From RGDT01 sp964630925 (lineage in GTDB: Bacteria > Planctomycetota > Planctomycetia > Gemmatales > Gemmataceae), in the NCBI GenBank assembly GCA_964630925.1, contig CAZVZK010000077.1, positions 1 to 49,838 on the forward strand: a stretch of DNA of 49,838 nt, in the 5' to 3' direction. A program made the position numbers and the translations under genes. Of the stretch, positions 39,568 through 48,409 are shown piece by piece. How positions within the stretch are numbered: position 1 is the first letter of the stretch; every line of letters begins with the position of its first letter. Under the pieces are notes generated by a model. The model was not told the origin of the DNA and made no database searches. It saw nothing but the letters and a program-made list of their open reading frames with translations.

Positions 39568-40548
39568 ATGACTCGGACACTGATCACCGGCGGAGCGGGG
39601 TTCATCGGCTCGCACCTGTGCGAGCGGTTCCTGGAGCGCGGGCATGAGGTCGTCTGCGTCGATAACCTCATCACCGGCGGCCTGGGCAACGTCGAGCACC
39701 TGCGCAACCACGAGCGGTTCGAGTTCTACCGGCGCGACGTGTCGCAGTACATCGACATCGACGGGGCCATCGACAACGTGCTGCACTTCGCGTCGCCGGC
39801 GAGCCCGGTCGATTACCTGAAGTTCCCGATCCAGACGTTGAAGGTGGGCTCGCTGGGGACGCACAACACCCTCGGCCTGGCCAAGGCGAAGGGCGCGCGG
39901 TACCTGCTCGCGAGCACGTCGGAGACGTACGGCGACCCGCAGGTGCACCCGCAGAACGAGGACTACTGGGGGGCGGTCAACTGCGTCGGCCCTCGGGGCT
40001 GCTACGACGAGGCCAAGCGTTTCTCCGAGGCGATGGTGATGGCGTACCATCGGACGCACAAGATCGACACGAAAATCATTCGTATTTTCAATACGTACGG
40101 CCCACGCATGAGGCTGGACGACGGGCGTGTCCTGCCGAACTTCGTGGGGCAGGCGTTGCGTGGCGAGCCGCTGACGGTCTACGGGGACGGGTCGCAGACG
40201 CGCAGCTTCTGCCACGTCGATGACCTGGTGAACGGCATCGAGAAGATGCTGGCGGTGGAGTTCCACGACCCGGTGAACCTGGGGAACCCGGACGAGGTGA
40301 CGATCCTGGAGTTCGCGAACGAGGTGTTGGCGCACGCGGGCAGCAGGAGCGAGATCGTCTACCTGCCGCTGCCGCAGGACGACCCGCGGGTGCGCAAGCC
40401 GGACATCGCACGGGCGAGGAGGCTGCTCGGCTGGGAGCCGCGCATCGGCCGGTCCGACGGCCTGCGGCGCACGCTGGAGTACTTCAGGCAGAAGATAGGG
40501 GTCAGGGGTCAGGGGTCAGGGGTCAGTAAAACAGAGAACAGCCAGTGA
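39568..40548 (+). CDS. UDP-glucuronate decarboxylase (extended SDR)
   Basis: A 326-residue SDR enzyme converting UDP-glucuronate to UDP-xylose. It has GGAGFIG (8-14) for NAD, STSETYGDP, and the catalytic Tyr146 and Lys150 in GPRGCYDEAKR, the version typical of UXS. DGRVLPNFVGQAL and YGDGSQTRSFCHVDD follow as in the family. UDP-xylose would feed surface polysaccharide synthesis. The last 17 residues (GVRGQGSGVSKTENSQ) are encoded by a tandem and inverted repeat and are not part of the enzyme fold. No clear Shine-Dalgarno precedes the ATG; the frame upstream overlaps glgP and is not coding. Confidence 0.92.
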   Translation: MTRTLITGGAGFIGSHLCERFLERGHEVVCVDNLITGGLGNVEHLRNHERFEFYRRDVSQYIDIDGAIDNVLHFASPASPVDYLKFPIQTLKVGSLGTHNTLGLAKAKGARYLLASTSETYGDPQVHPQNEDYWGAVNCVGPRGCYDEAKRFSEAMVMAYHRTHKIDTKIIRIFNTYGPRMRLDDGRVLPNFVGQALRGEPLTVYGDGSQTRSFCHVDDLVNGIEKMLAVEFHDPVNLGNPDEVTILEFANEVLAHAGSRSEIVYLPLPQDDPRVRKPDIARARRLLGWEPRIGRSDGLRRTLEYFRQKIGVRGQGSGVSKTENSQ

Positions 40549-40634
40549 ACAGCCAAGAGAAGACAAGTCACACCTGGCTGTTCTCTTCTCTTGGCTGTTC
40601 ACTTTCTTACTGACCCCTGACCCCTGACCCCTGA
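40497..40634. repeat. Large inverted repeat with GGGGTCA heptamers
   Basis: On the left, GGGGTCA is repeated in tandem from about 40498, and on the right its complement (TGACCCC) is repeated from about 40611 to 40634. Inside, 40544-40563 and 40584-40603 are perfect 20-base complements; a second pairing exists between 40533-40545 and 40574-40586. The element fills the gap between convergent genes and encodes the C-terminal residues of the decarboxylase. It ends 2 bases before the glutamate dehydrogenase stop. It could act as a bidirectional terminator. Confidence 0.85.
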
Positions 40635-40636
40635 TT

Positions 40637-41950
40637 TCACGGGTAGAGGCCGCGCTTCATCTTCTCGCGCGCGACCTTCTCGACGCCCAGGCTCAGGGCG
40701 GCGGTGCGCGTGCGGACCCTCTTCTCGCGCGCCACCTTCAGGACGTGGTGGAAGGCGCGGAGCATCAGCTCCTGGAGCTTGTCGTTCACCATCGACTCGC
40801 TCCACATGAGCTGCTGGATGTCCTGCACCCACTCGAAGTAGGACACCGTCACGCCGCCGGCGTTGCACAGCACGTCGGGGATGACGAAGATGTCGCTGTT
40901 CGCCAGGATGGCGTCGGCCTCCATCGTCGTCGGGCCGTTGGCGCCCTCGGCCAGCACGCGGCACTTGAGCTTGGCGGCGTTGCGCTCCGTGATGACCCGC
41001 TCCATCGCGGCGGGGACCAGGATGGTGCAGGGGGTGGTGAGGACCTCGTCGCCGTCGATGCGGTCGGCGTCGGGGAAGGTGTGGAGGGGCTTGCCGGCGG
41101 CGACGTGCAGCGAGAGGGCGGGGATGTCGATGCCTCGGGTGTTGCGGATGGCGCCGTGGCGGTCGCTGACGGCGACCACCTTGATGCCACGCTGGTGCAG
41201 CTCGAGGCAGGTGACGGCGCCGACGTTGCCGAAGCCCTGGACGGCGGCGGTGCAGTCCCCCGGACGCAGGTTCAGCTCCTTGAGGGCCTCGAGGATGCAG
41301 TAGGTGACGCCGCGGCCGGTGGCCTCGCGGCGGCCGATGCAGCCGCCCAATTCGATGGGTTTGCCGGTGACGATCTCGGGGCAGGCGTAGCCGACCTTCA
41401 TGCTGTAGGTGTCGTAGATCCAAGCCATGGTCTGCTCGTCGGTGCCCATGTCGGGGGCCATCACGTCCTGACGGGGGCCGATGATGCTGAGGATCTCCTC
41501 GGTGAAGCGGCGGGTGAGGCGCTCCTTCTCGCCGAGGGAGAGGGCGGAGGGGTCGCAGCAGATGCCGCCCTTGGCGCCGCCGAAGGGGAGGTTCATGATG
41601 CCGCACTTCCAGGACATCCACATGGCGAGTGCGGCGACCTCGCCGAGGTCGACGGCGCGGTCGTAGCGGAGGCCGCCCTTGCTGGGGCCGGAGGTGAGGG
41701 AGTGCTGGACGCGGTAGCCGGTGAAGACCTCAATGCCGCCGGTGTCCATGCGGACGGGGATGCTGACGATCATGGCGCGTTTGGGCAGGCTGAGGCGTTC
41801 GAGGATGCCGATGTCGATGTCCACAAGGCCTGCGACGGATTCGAGCTGGCGGCGTGCCATCAGGAAGGTGGGCGAGCTGTCGTACATGGGCGCGGGCGTG
41901 GTGACGAGGCCCTTGGCGGCCGGGGCCGGGGCGGCGGGGGCAGACGACAT
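40637..41950 (-). CDS. gdhA: Glutamate dehydrogenase
   Basis: A 437-residue Glu/Leu/Phe/Val dehydrogenase interconverting glutamate and 2-oxoglutarate plus ammonia. The substrate-binding region reads GPSKGGLRYDRAVDLGEV, then MSWKCGIMNLPFGGAKGGI (Lys115 and Lys127 as the usual lysines), and the NAD(P) fold VQGFGNVGA. The tail VAREKMKRGLYP is normal. The cofactor cannot be judged. The ATG at 41950 has a very good GGAGGA eight bases upstream. TAGAAT (42013-42008, minus strand) is a possible -10 box, inside the end of the next gene. Confidence 0.94.
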   Translation of the reverse strand: MSSAPAAPAPAAKGLVTTPAPMYDSSPTFLMARRQLESVAGLVDIDIGILERLSLPKRAMIVSIPVRMDTGGIEVFTGYRVQHSLTSGPSKGGLRYDRAVDLGEVAALAMWMSWKCGIMNLPFGGAKGGICCDPSALSLGEKERLTRRFTEEILSIIGPRQDVMAPDMGTDEQTMAWIYDTYSMKVGYACPEIVTGKPIELGGCIGRREATGRGVTYCILEALKELNLRPGDCTAAVQGFGNVGAVTCLELHQRGIKVVAVSDRHGAIRNTRGIDIPALSLHVAAGKPLHTFPDADRIDGDEVLTTPCTILVPAAMERVITERNAAKLKCRVLAEGANGPTTMEADAILANSDIFVIPDVLCNAGGVTVSYFEWVQDIQQLMWSESMVNDKLQELMLRAFHHVLKVAREKRVRTRTAALSLGVEKVAREKMKRGLYP

Positions 41951-42006
41951 CAGATTCCTCCGTGGTCCGGGAGAGGGGCGGGGCCGGGAGAGGTGGCCCA
42001 CGGTTG

Positions 42007-42933
42007 TCATTCTACGGGCGGGACGGGCGGACGGCCGGGCGGGGCGTCGGCGTCGTCCTCGTCGGGCGGCATGCTGAAGGTGCCCAGAGCGCTGGCCGGC
42101 GGCGGGTCGTTGTAGAGCTGCCGGGTGGCGTGGAGGTAGGCGGTGGCGTGGAACAGCAGGGCCAACGGGGACGTGATCAGCAGGCCGACGCCACACCACA
42201 GCGCGCCGACGAAGAGGGTGAGGCCCAGCAAGAGGTTGAAGCCGAGCAGGTCCAGCACCTTGCCGCGCGTCAGCCGCTCCGAGGCGGCCAGGGCTTGCAG
42301 AGCGGACATCCCCTGATCGAGGATCAGGGGCAGGGCGAACATCCACCGGACCCAGAAGTACAGGGCCACGAACGGGCAGACGGCGAGCGGCAGCAGGGCC
42401 ACGGGGAAGTCCGGCCCGACATACAGGGCCACGAGTCGGGCGAAGAAGAACGGCGAGAAACAGACGGCTGTGACCAGGACGAGGATGAGGCCGAGGAGCA
42501 GGACGTGGCCGTGGCGTGTGAAAGGCGTGAGGAAGTCGGCGGGCCCCCACCGCTCGCCGAGGACGGCACGGACGGCGACATGGGGGAGGCCGACGAGCAG
42601 CGGCAAGTAGATCAGGACGCAGGCGGTGAGGTTGACCCAGGGCTCGGCGGCGGGGCGGCCGACCATCCGGGCGAGGAGCGGGATGGCTGTCGCGTACAAG
42701 GCGGCGGTGACGGCGGCGATGAGGACGACGAGGAGGAGCAAGTAGCTGACGGCGGCGTAGTAGAACGCGACGCCGCCCCCGGTGGTCATCCATACCCAGA
42801 CGTTCACCGAGTAGTTACCCGACAGATCGGCCGTGCCGCGGACGATGGGGCGGGGCGGCGTGTCCTCGTCGAAATCCGGGGCGGGGCGCGGCGCGGGGAG
42901 GCGGTTCAGGAACCGTCCGTCCTCGGGCGACAT
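42007..42933 (-). CDS. Multi-pass membrane protein, paralogue family member A
   Basis: A 308-residue protein with about six membrane helices between a proline-rich N-terminal tail (PRPAPDFDEDTPPRP) and a proline-rich C-terminal tail. The family signature near the end is LPLILDQGMSALQALAAS followed by ERLTRGKVLDLLGFNLL and AYLHATRQ. Four other genes in the window share it (43002, 43934, 48410 and 49408). It is related in layout to membrane domains such as that of glycerophosphodiester phosphodiesterases, but I cannot give it a function. GGAGGTG precedes the ATG at 42933. It lies 68 bases downstream of member B. Confidence 0.75.
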   Translation of the reverse strand: MSPEDGRFLNRLPAPRPAPDFDEDTPPRPIVRGTADLSGNYSVNVWVWMTTGGGVAFYYAAVSYLLLLVVLIAAVTAALYATAIPLLARMVGRPAAEPWVNLTACVLIYLPLLVGLPHVAVRAVLGERWGPADFLTPFTRHGHVLLLGLILVLVTAVCFSPFFFARLVALYVGPDFPVALLPLAVCPFVALYFWVRWMFALPLILDQGMSALQALAASERLTRGKVLDLLGFNLLLGLTLFVGALWCGVGLLITSPLALLFHATAYLHATRQLYNDPPPASALGTFSMPPDEDDADAPPGRPPVPPVE

Positions 42934-43001
42934 CGGCGCACCTCCGTCGGCCCGGCGAGGGCCGTAAGTCCACAGTCTACGCGCGGCGGCTGGCCGCGTC
43001 G

Positions 43002-43934
43002 TCACCCGCGCGGGCGGCCGGTGATGCGTCCGTCGGGCGGGCCGCCGAAACGCTTGCGGGCCCGATCGATGCCGTCCGGTAAGCTGCCCTGGGCCGGCCC
43101 TTCTGGCCCCGCAGGCTGTTTCGTGGCCTGAAGGTAGGCGAGGCCGTGGGACAACACCACCAGGGGGTAGACGAGCAGGACACCGAAGCACGTGGCCAGC
43201 CCGGCGAGCAGCGCGAGGCCGAGCAACAGGTTGTAGCCCATCAGGGGCAGGACGTTCCGCCGGGTCAGCCGCCACGAGGCGGCCAGCGCCTCCGGGGCGG
43301 CCATCCCCTGGTCGAGGAGGAGCAGCAGGGCGAACGACCACCGCGTCCAGACGTACAGCGCCAGGGGCACGCAGACGGCGAGGGCAGGGACCAGAAAGTC
43401 CGGACGCAAGCTCATCCGCGCCACGGCGTAGGAGGCGGCGATGAACGGGGCGAAGCACACGGCGGCGGCGAGCGACAGGATGAGGGTGAGCAACAGCACG
43501 TCGCCGTAGCGAGAGAAGCCGGCGTAGAAATGCATCGGCCCCCAGGGGAGATGGCGGATGTCACGGAGGGCCACGTCGATGAGGCCCGCCAGCAGTGGGC
43601 CGAACAGCAGGGCGGATGATGCGGCGGCGACGCAGAGGAGCACGGCGGGCGTGCCGATCGGCCCGGTCAGCGGCAGGGCGGCCCCGATCCAGACCGATGC
43701 GGCGATGAGGGAGTAGGCGGCCCCGCCGACCAGGATCGTATAGCCGGCGGCGGGGGTGAGGAAGCCGCCGTACCTGCCGGCGGCCCACAGCCACCGGCGG
43801 ATGTCCACGGAGAAGTCGCCGGACAGGTCGGCCTTGCCGCGGGCGATGGGGCGCGGCGGGGCGTCCTCGTCGGGCTCCGGTGCGGGGCGCGGCGGAAGGA
43901 GGCGGTGCAGAAGTCGTCCGTCGTCGGGCGGCAT
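43002..43934 (-). CDS. Multi-pass membrane protein, paralogue family member B
   Basis: A 310-residue paralogue of member A, with the same acidic-proline N-terminus (PRPAPEPDEDAPPRPIARGK), about six helices, and LLLLLDQGMAAPEALAAS followed by WRLTRRNVLPLMGYNLL near the end. The two are close relatives, a tandem duplication. The start codon overlaps the upstream stop by one base (TGATG), so translation is coupled to member C. GGAGGCG is the ribosome binding site. The tail (ARKRFGGPPDGRITGRPRG) is basic. Confidence 0.75.
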   Translation of the reverse strand: MPPDDGRLLHRLLPPRPAPEPDEDAPPRPIARGKADLSGDFSVDIRRWLWAAGRYGGFLTPAAGYTILVGGAAYSLIAASVWIGAALPLTGPIGTPAVLLCVAAASSALLFGPLLAGLIDVALRDIRHLPWGPMHFYAGFSRYGDVLLLTLILSLAAAVCFAPFIAASYAVARMSLRPDFLVPALAVCVPLALYVWTRWSFALLLLLDQGMAAPEALAASWRLTRRNVLPLMGYNLLLGLALLAGLATCFGVLLVYPLVVLSHGLAYLQATKQPAGPEGPAQGSLPDGIDRARKRFGGPPDGRITGRPRG

Positions 43935-44818
43935 CAGGGCGCCTCCGTTGTTTGGTGGTGAGGCGACGCGGCGGTGATCTCCAGGTACGCGGCGGCGTGC
44001 GCCAGGGCGATCAGGGGCAGCGCGAGGAGCAGGCCGACTCCGCACAGGACGAACCTGAACCACGCGAGGCCGGCCATCACGAGGTGCAATTCGAGCAACC
44101 TCATCACCCAACGCGGCGTGAGCCGCCAGGACTCGCGGACGGCCTGGGTGAGTGTCATGCGGCGGTCGAGCATCAAGGGTAGCACGAACGACAGCCGCCC
44201 GGCGGGCAGGATCAGCAGGAATGCAATCGATAGCCAGACGAGCAAGACGGTGAGCCCCCCGCGCCCATGCGCGAAGAGATCCCAGGTGAAGAAGAACGAC
44301 AGGTAGGCACCCACGGCCAGAGCGGTGAGGGCGGCGACGGACGCGAGGAAGCCGGGGTGCCCCAGCGGGACGAAGAGGGTGGCGAATGTCCATGGCTCGG
44401 CGCGGAGGACGCGGACGGCGATGACCCAGAGGCCGGCGAACGGCGGCGCGAGGGCCGTCAGGAGCAGGATGGCGAAGAGGCCCGCCGCCCGGTGGGCCGA
44501 TGAGAACTCGCCCACGGCCCAAGCGTACAGGATGTCATAGGCCAGCGCACAGAGGGGGGCGATGGCGAAACCCAGGCACAGGCCGACCCCGAGGAGACGA
44601 GGCCAGGTCCGGCAGGCGGCCAGGAGCCATCGCCCGACCGGATCGGCCGCCGGGCGAGCGCGATGGTGCGGGGGCGCGTCCTCATCCGGTAACAGGGGCG
44701 TCCGCGTCGGCAGGTGCGTGAGGACGCTGTCCGGCGCCGGCAGGAGCGCGCAGCGGGGGCAGACGCCGGCGGGGGCGGGCGTCGCGCCGCATCGGAGGCA
44801 CGCGGAGGCGTCGGGCAT
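43934..44818 (-). CDS. Zinc-ribbon multi-pass membrane protein, paralogue family member C
   Basis: A 294-residue, more divergent paralogue. It opens with a zinc ribbon, CLRCG then CPRC, within the first 25 residues, followed by about six helices and LPLMLDRRMTLTQAVRES plus WRLTPRWVMRLLELHLV. The ATG at 44818 begins MPDASACLRCG. It is first in the minus-strand group C, B, A and is divergent from the second TPR-CHAT gene, sharing an 87-base promoter region with it. TAGGAT (44856-44851, minus strand) could be its -10 box. Confidence 0.72.
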   Translation of the reverse strand: MPDASACLRCGATPAPAGVCPRCALLPAPDSVLTHLPTRTPLLPDEDAPPHHRARPAADPVGRWLLAACRTWPRLLGVGLCLGFAIAPLCALAYDILYAWAVGEFSSAHRAAGLFAILLLTALAPPFAGLWVIAVRVLRAEPWTFATLFVPLGHPGFLASVAALTALAVGAYLSFFFTWDLFAHGRGGLTVLLVWLSIAFLLILPAGRLSFVLPLMLDRRMTLTQAVRESWRLTPRWVMRLLELHLVMAGLAWFRFVLCGVGLLLALPLIALAHAAAYLEITAASPHHQTTEAP

Positions 44819-44842
44819 GAGGCGTCCCACCGTGGTAGACGG

Positions 44843-44871
44843 TTGTTGTCATCCTACGCGCCGGGTAGGAT
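44843..44871 (+). promoter_or_regulatory. Promoter of the second TPR-CHAT gene, with a dyad
   Basis: TTGTTG (44843-44848), 17 bases and TAGGAT (44866-44871) form a plausible promoter. The -10 box is one arm of a perfect inverted repeat ATCCTAC-N7-GTAGGAT (44851-44871), whose other arm supplies TAGGAT on the minus strand for the divergent gene. A regulator binding there could control both. Confidence 0.5.
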
Positions 44872-44905
44872 GGCGAGGCACCCTTCGTCCGCCGGGAGCC
44901 ACGCC

Positions 44906-47900
44906 ATGCACCCGCTGCCCTGCCTTCTGCTGTCCCTGAGCGTCGTCGGGGCGGCGCCCCACGCGGCCCAATTCGCCTCGCCCGAACAGGCCCGGCGGCT
45001 GGCGGCCCGCGAACGCCTCCTCGACGACGGCGACGTCGCCCGGCGTGCCGGGCAGGACGGGCGGGCCGCCACCATCGCCCGCGCCGTGTTCGCCGTCGAC
45101 CGCGAGGTGTTCGGGCACATCCAGTACGGCCACCTCGGGGCCGCCGACTGGCTGGCCGACAAGTACGAGGACGCCGGCGAGTGGCGGCAGGCCGACGCCG
45201 TCCGCCTGGAGGCGCTGCGTGCCTGCGAGAAGGTGCTGGGGCCGACTCACTGGCGCACCGCCACCGCCCGGCTGCTGCGCGAGCAGGGTCGGCGTCTGGC
45301 GAAGCTGAGCCCGCGGCACCGCGCCGCCCTGGCCCAGGCCTGGAGGCGCATGGACGAGGGGGACGCCGAGATGAAGGAGGGCCGTCACGACCTGGCGGGG
45401 CCGCTCTACAAGAAGGCGCTGGAGATACGCCTGGACGTGCTGGGCGCGCGTGACATGGAGACCACCGGCTCGCAGCAGGCGCTCGCGGAGGTGTACCGGG
45501 GGCAGGGGCGTCTGCGCCAGGCGCTGCCGCTGGCCCAGCAGGCGGCGGGGACGCGACGCACGGCGCTCGGCGACGCGCACCCGCTCACCTGGCAGGCCGA
45601 GAACCTCGTCGGCCTGATCCAGCAGGAGCTGGGCGACTACCGCGCGGCCCTGCCGGCCCTGCGGCGCTCGCTCGTGTCGGCCTGGGCGGTGTACGGGCCG
45701 CGGTCCCCGCAGCGGGCCACCGCCCTGAACAACCTCGCGCTCGTCCACGAGGGGCTGGTCGACTTCCGCGAGGCGGCCCGCCTGCTGGAGATGTCGCGGG
45801 CCGTCTGCGTCGAGGCGGGCCTGACGGGGGATTCGGACTACGCCCTCCTCCTGGGCAACCTCGCCCGCAGCCGCGCCCAGCTCGGGCAGGGCCGCGAGGC
45901 GCTGGCGCTGTTCGAGGAGTCGCTGGCGTTGCGGCGCAAGACGCTCGGCGAGAGCAGCATCGACTACGCCGGGGGGTTGCTGCAACTCGCCGAATTCCAC
46001 CGCGAGTCGGGGCGGCTGGGGCCGGCGATGGAGGGGTACACGAGGGCGCTGGGGATCGTCGAGGATGCCGTCGGGCGGCGGCACCGCCTGGCGGCGGAGG
46101 CGCTCAACGGGCAGGCGCTGTGCCACCACGACCGCGGCGAGCCGCACAAGGCCTTGCCGCTGTACCGCGAGTGCATCGCCATCCTCCGCGACATACGCCC
46201 GGAGGAGCTGACGCCGGACGACGCGGTCCTGCTGCAGAACGTCGCCAACCTGTACCGCGAGCTGGCCGACTACGCCTCGGCCCTCGCCCTGTACAAGGAG
46301 GCGGACCGCCTGCTGCGGTCTCGCCTGGGGCCGGACCACCCGCACGTCGCGCTCGTGCTGCGGAACGTCGCCGAGGTGTACCGCCGCCAGGGCAAGTTCG
46401 ACCTGGCCCTGCCGTCGCTCGAGAAGGCGCTCGCGCTCCGCCGCCGCGCCTTCGGGCCGGCCCACCCGCGCACGGCGGAGATCCTCGGCGACCTGGCCAC
46501 CTGCCTCATCGAGGTGGGCCGTGCCGGCGACGCCCTGCCGATGGCGCGTGAGGCGGCCCGCCTGCTACGCTCGCACCTGAGCGATGACACGACGCCCGTG
46601 CTGATCGCGCTGAGCAACCTCGCGCTGGCGCACGAGGCGTCCGGTGAGACGGCGGCGGCTTCCCGGATCATGCGCCACGTCGCGGTGCGGGGCACGGCCC
46701 TGTACGGCGCCGACGGCCCGCCGGCGGCGATGGCCCAGGCCAACCTGGCGCGGTACGAGGCCGCGCTCGGCCACCCCGCCCGCGCCCGCGCGGGCGCGGA
46801 CCGGGCGCTGGCGGCCTCGGCCACCTACCTGCGGCGGTCGGCGCTGGTGTTGCCGGCACGGCAGCACCTGGCTCTGGTCCTCGACTTCCGGAAGTTCCTC
46901 GACTTCCGGCTGTCGCTGCCGGACGGGGGGGCGGATGCGTACGGGCACGTCCTGGGCTGGAAGGGGGCGGTCCTGGCCCGCGAGCGCTCGCTGCACGCGC
47001 TGGCGCGGCTGGCGAGGGAGAGCGACCCGCGGTCGAGGCTCCTCGCGGACCGCCTGGCCGAGCTGGCGCGCGAGCTGGCGGAGCTGTCGGCGCGGCGGGG
47101 GCCGGGCGACGAGCGCCGCATCGCCCTGCTCGCGCAGGAGAAGGACGTGCTGGAGTCGCGCCTGGCCGGGTCCAGCGAGGCGTTCAGCGCCTACCGACGC
47201 GAGGAGGCGCCGTCGCCCAGGGTGCTGGCCGACACGCTGCCCGAGGGCGTGGCCCTGGCGGACTTCCTGTTCCACCGGGCCGGGAAGGGCGTGCGCCTGG
47301 CCGCCTTCGTGGTGCGGCGCGGCGGGCCGGCCGTGCGGCTCGACCTGGGGGACGGGGCGGAGATCGAGGCCCTGGTCGGACGCTGGCGCGAGGGCATGAG
47401 CAAGGACGGGCGTCCCGACGCGGAGGCCGGGGACAAGCTGCGGCGGCGTCTGTGGGCGCCTTTGGAGAAGCATGTCGCCGGGGCGAAGATGGTGCTGGTC
47501 TCGCCCGACGGGGCGTTGAACGCGCTGCCGTTCACGGCGCTGCCGGGCAAGGAGGAGGGGACGTACCTCATTGAGGACGTGGCGTTGGCGGTGTTGCCGG
47601 TGCCGCGGCTGTTGCCGTCGCTGCTGGCGCCGGCGCCGGCGCGGAACGGGGCGTCGCTGTTGCTCGTGGGCGGGGTGGATTTCGGGAAGGGGCCTGGGGG
47701 CAGGTTGCCGGCGTTGCCGGGGACGGAACACGAGGCGGGGCTGATCGCCGGGCGGTTCACGAAGGCGTTCGCCGGGGGCAAGCTGCATCACCTCAAGGGG
47801 GCGGATGCGACGGCGGCGGCGGCGCGGCGTCTGATCCCCGGCAGCCGCTTCCTGCACCTGGCGACGCACGGGGCGTTCGCGTCGTCGGCGGGGATGCACC

Positions 47901-48400
47901 CCGGCCTGCAATCGGGGGTGGCGCTGGCGGGGGCGAACCGCGGGGGCGCGGCGACGCTGACGGCGCTGGAGCTGGCGTCGCTGGACCTGTCGTCGTGCGA
48001 GCTGGCCGTGTTGAGTGCGTGCGACACGGGGCTGGGCAGGGTGGCGCCCGGCGAGGGCGTGCTGGGGTTGCAGCGCTCGCTCCAGGTGGCGGGGGCGAGG
48101 TCGGCGGTGACGAGCCTGTGGTCCGTCCACGACGGCGCGACCAGCGTCCTGATGGAGGAGATGTACGCGCGGCTGTGGGGCGAGGGGAAGGTGTCGAAGC
48201 TGGAGGCGCTGCGTCAGGCGCAAATCTTCGTCCTCAACAACCCAGGCGCGGTGGAGAAGCGTCTGGCGGCGATGAGCGTCAGCGTCGGCTCGGGGCTGCG
48301 CGGGGCGGGGAAGGCGTCGGAGAAGTTGCCCAAGACGGGGAAGCGGCGCAGCCCGGCGGCGTGGTGGGCGGCGTTCACGTTGGCCGGCGACTGGAGGTGA
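44906..48400 (+). CDS. Exported TPR protein with C-terminal CHAT protease domain, second copy
   Basis: A 1164-residue paralogue of the protein at 26343-30749. It starts with MHPLPCLLLSLSVVGAAP, a probable signal peptide, then tetratricopeptide repeats to about residue 640, a helical linker, and the CHAT domain. The dyad is His988 in FLHLATHGAF and Cys1039 in LSACDTG, 51 residues apart, followed by GEGVLGLQRSLQVAGA, SLWSVHDGATSVLM and KLEALRQAQIFVLNNPGAVEKR, almost identical in pattern to the first copy. It is transcribed against the surrounding membrane-protein genes. CGGGAGCC precedes the ATG at 44906. Substrate unknown. Confidence 0.87.
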   Translation: MHPLPCLLLSLSVVGAAPHAAQFASPEQARRLAARERLLDDGDVARRAGQDGRAATIARAVFAVDREVFGHIQYGHLGAADWLADKYEDAGEWRQADAVRLEALRACEKVLGPTHWRTATARLLREQGRRLAKLSPRHRAALAQAWRRMDEGDAEMKEGRHDLAGPLYKKALEIRLDVLGARDMETTGSQQALAEVYRGQGRLRQALPLAQQAAGTRRTALGDAHPLTWQAENLVGLIQQELGDYRAALPALRRSLVSAWAVYGPRSPQRATALNNLALVHEGLVDFREAARLLEMSRAVCVEAGLTGDSDYALLLGNLARSRAQLGQGREALALFEESLALRRKTLGESSIDYAGGLLQLAEFHRESGRLGPAMEGYTRALGIVEDAVGRRHRLAAEALNGQALCHHDRGEPHKALPLYRECIAILRDIRPEELTPDDAVLLQNVANLYRELADYASALALYKEADRLLRSRLGPDHPHVALVLRNVAEVYRRQGKFDLALPSLEKALALRRRAFGPAHPRTAEILGDLATCLIEVGRAGDALPMAREAARLLRSHLSDDTTPVLIALSNLALAHEASGETAAASRIMRHVAVRGTALYGADGPPAAMAQANLARYEAALGHPARARAGADRALAASATYLRRSALVLPARQHLALVLDFRKFLDFRLSLPDGGADAYGHVLGWKGAVLARERSLHALARLARESDPRSRLLADRLAELARELAELSARRGPGDERRIALLAQEKDVLESRLAGSSEAFSAYRREEAPSPRVLADTLPEGVALADFLFHRAGKGVRLAAFVVRRGGPAVRLDLGDGAEIEALVGRWREGMSKDGRPDAEAGDKLRRRLWAPLEKHVAGAKMVLVSPDGALNALPFTALPGKEEGTYLIEDVALAVLPVPRLLPSLLAPAPARNGASLLLVGGVDFGKGPGGRLPALPGTEHEAGLIAGRFTKAFAGGKLHHLKGADATAAAARRLIPGSRFLHLATHGAFASSAGMHPGLQSGVALAGANRGGAATLTALELASLDLSSCELAVLSACDTGLGRVAPGEGVLGLQRSLQVAGARSAVTSLWSVHDGATSVLMEEMYARLWGEGKVSKLEALRQAQIFVLNNPGAVEKRLAAMSVSVGSGLRGAGKASEKLPKTGKRRSPAAWWAAFTLAGDWR

Positions 48401-48409
48401 GGGCGGCCC

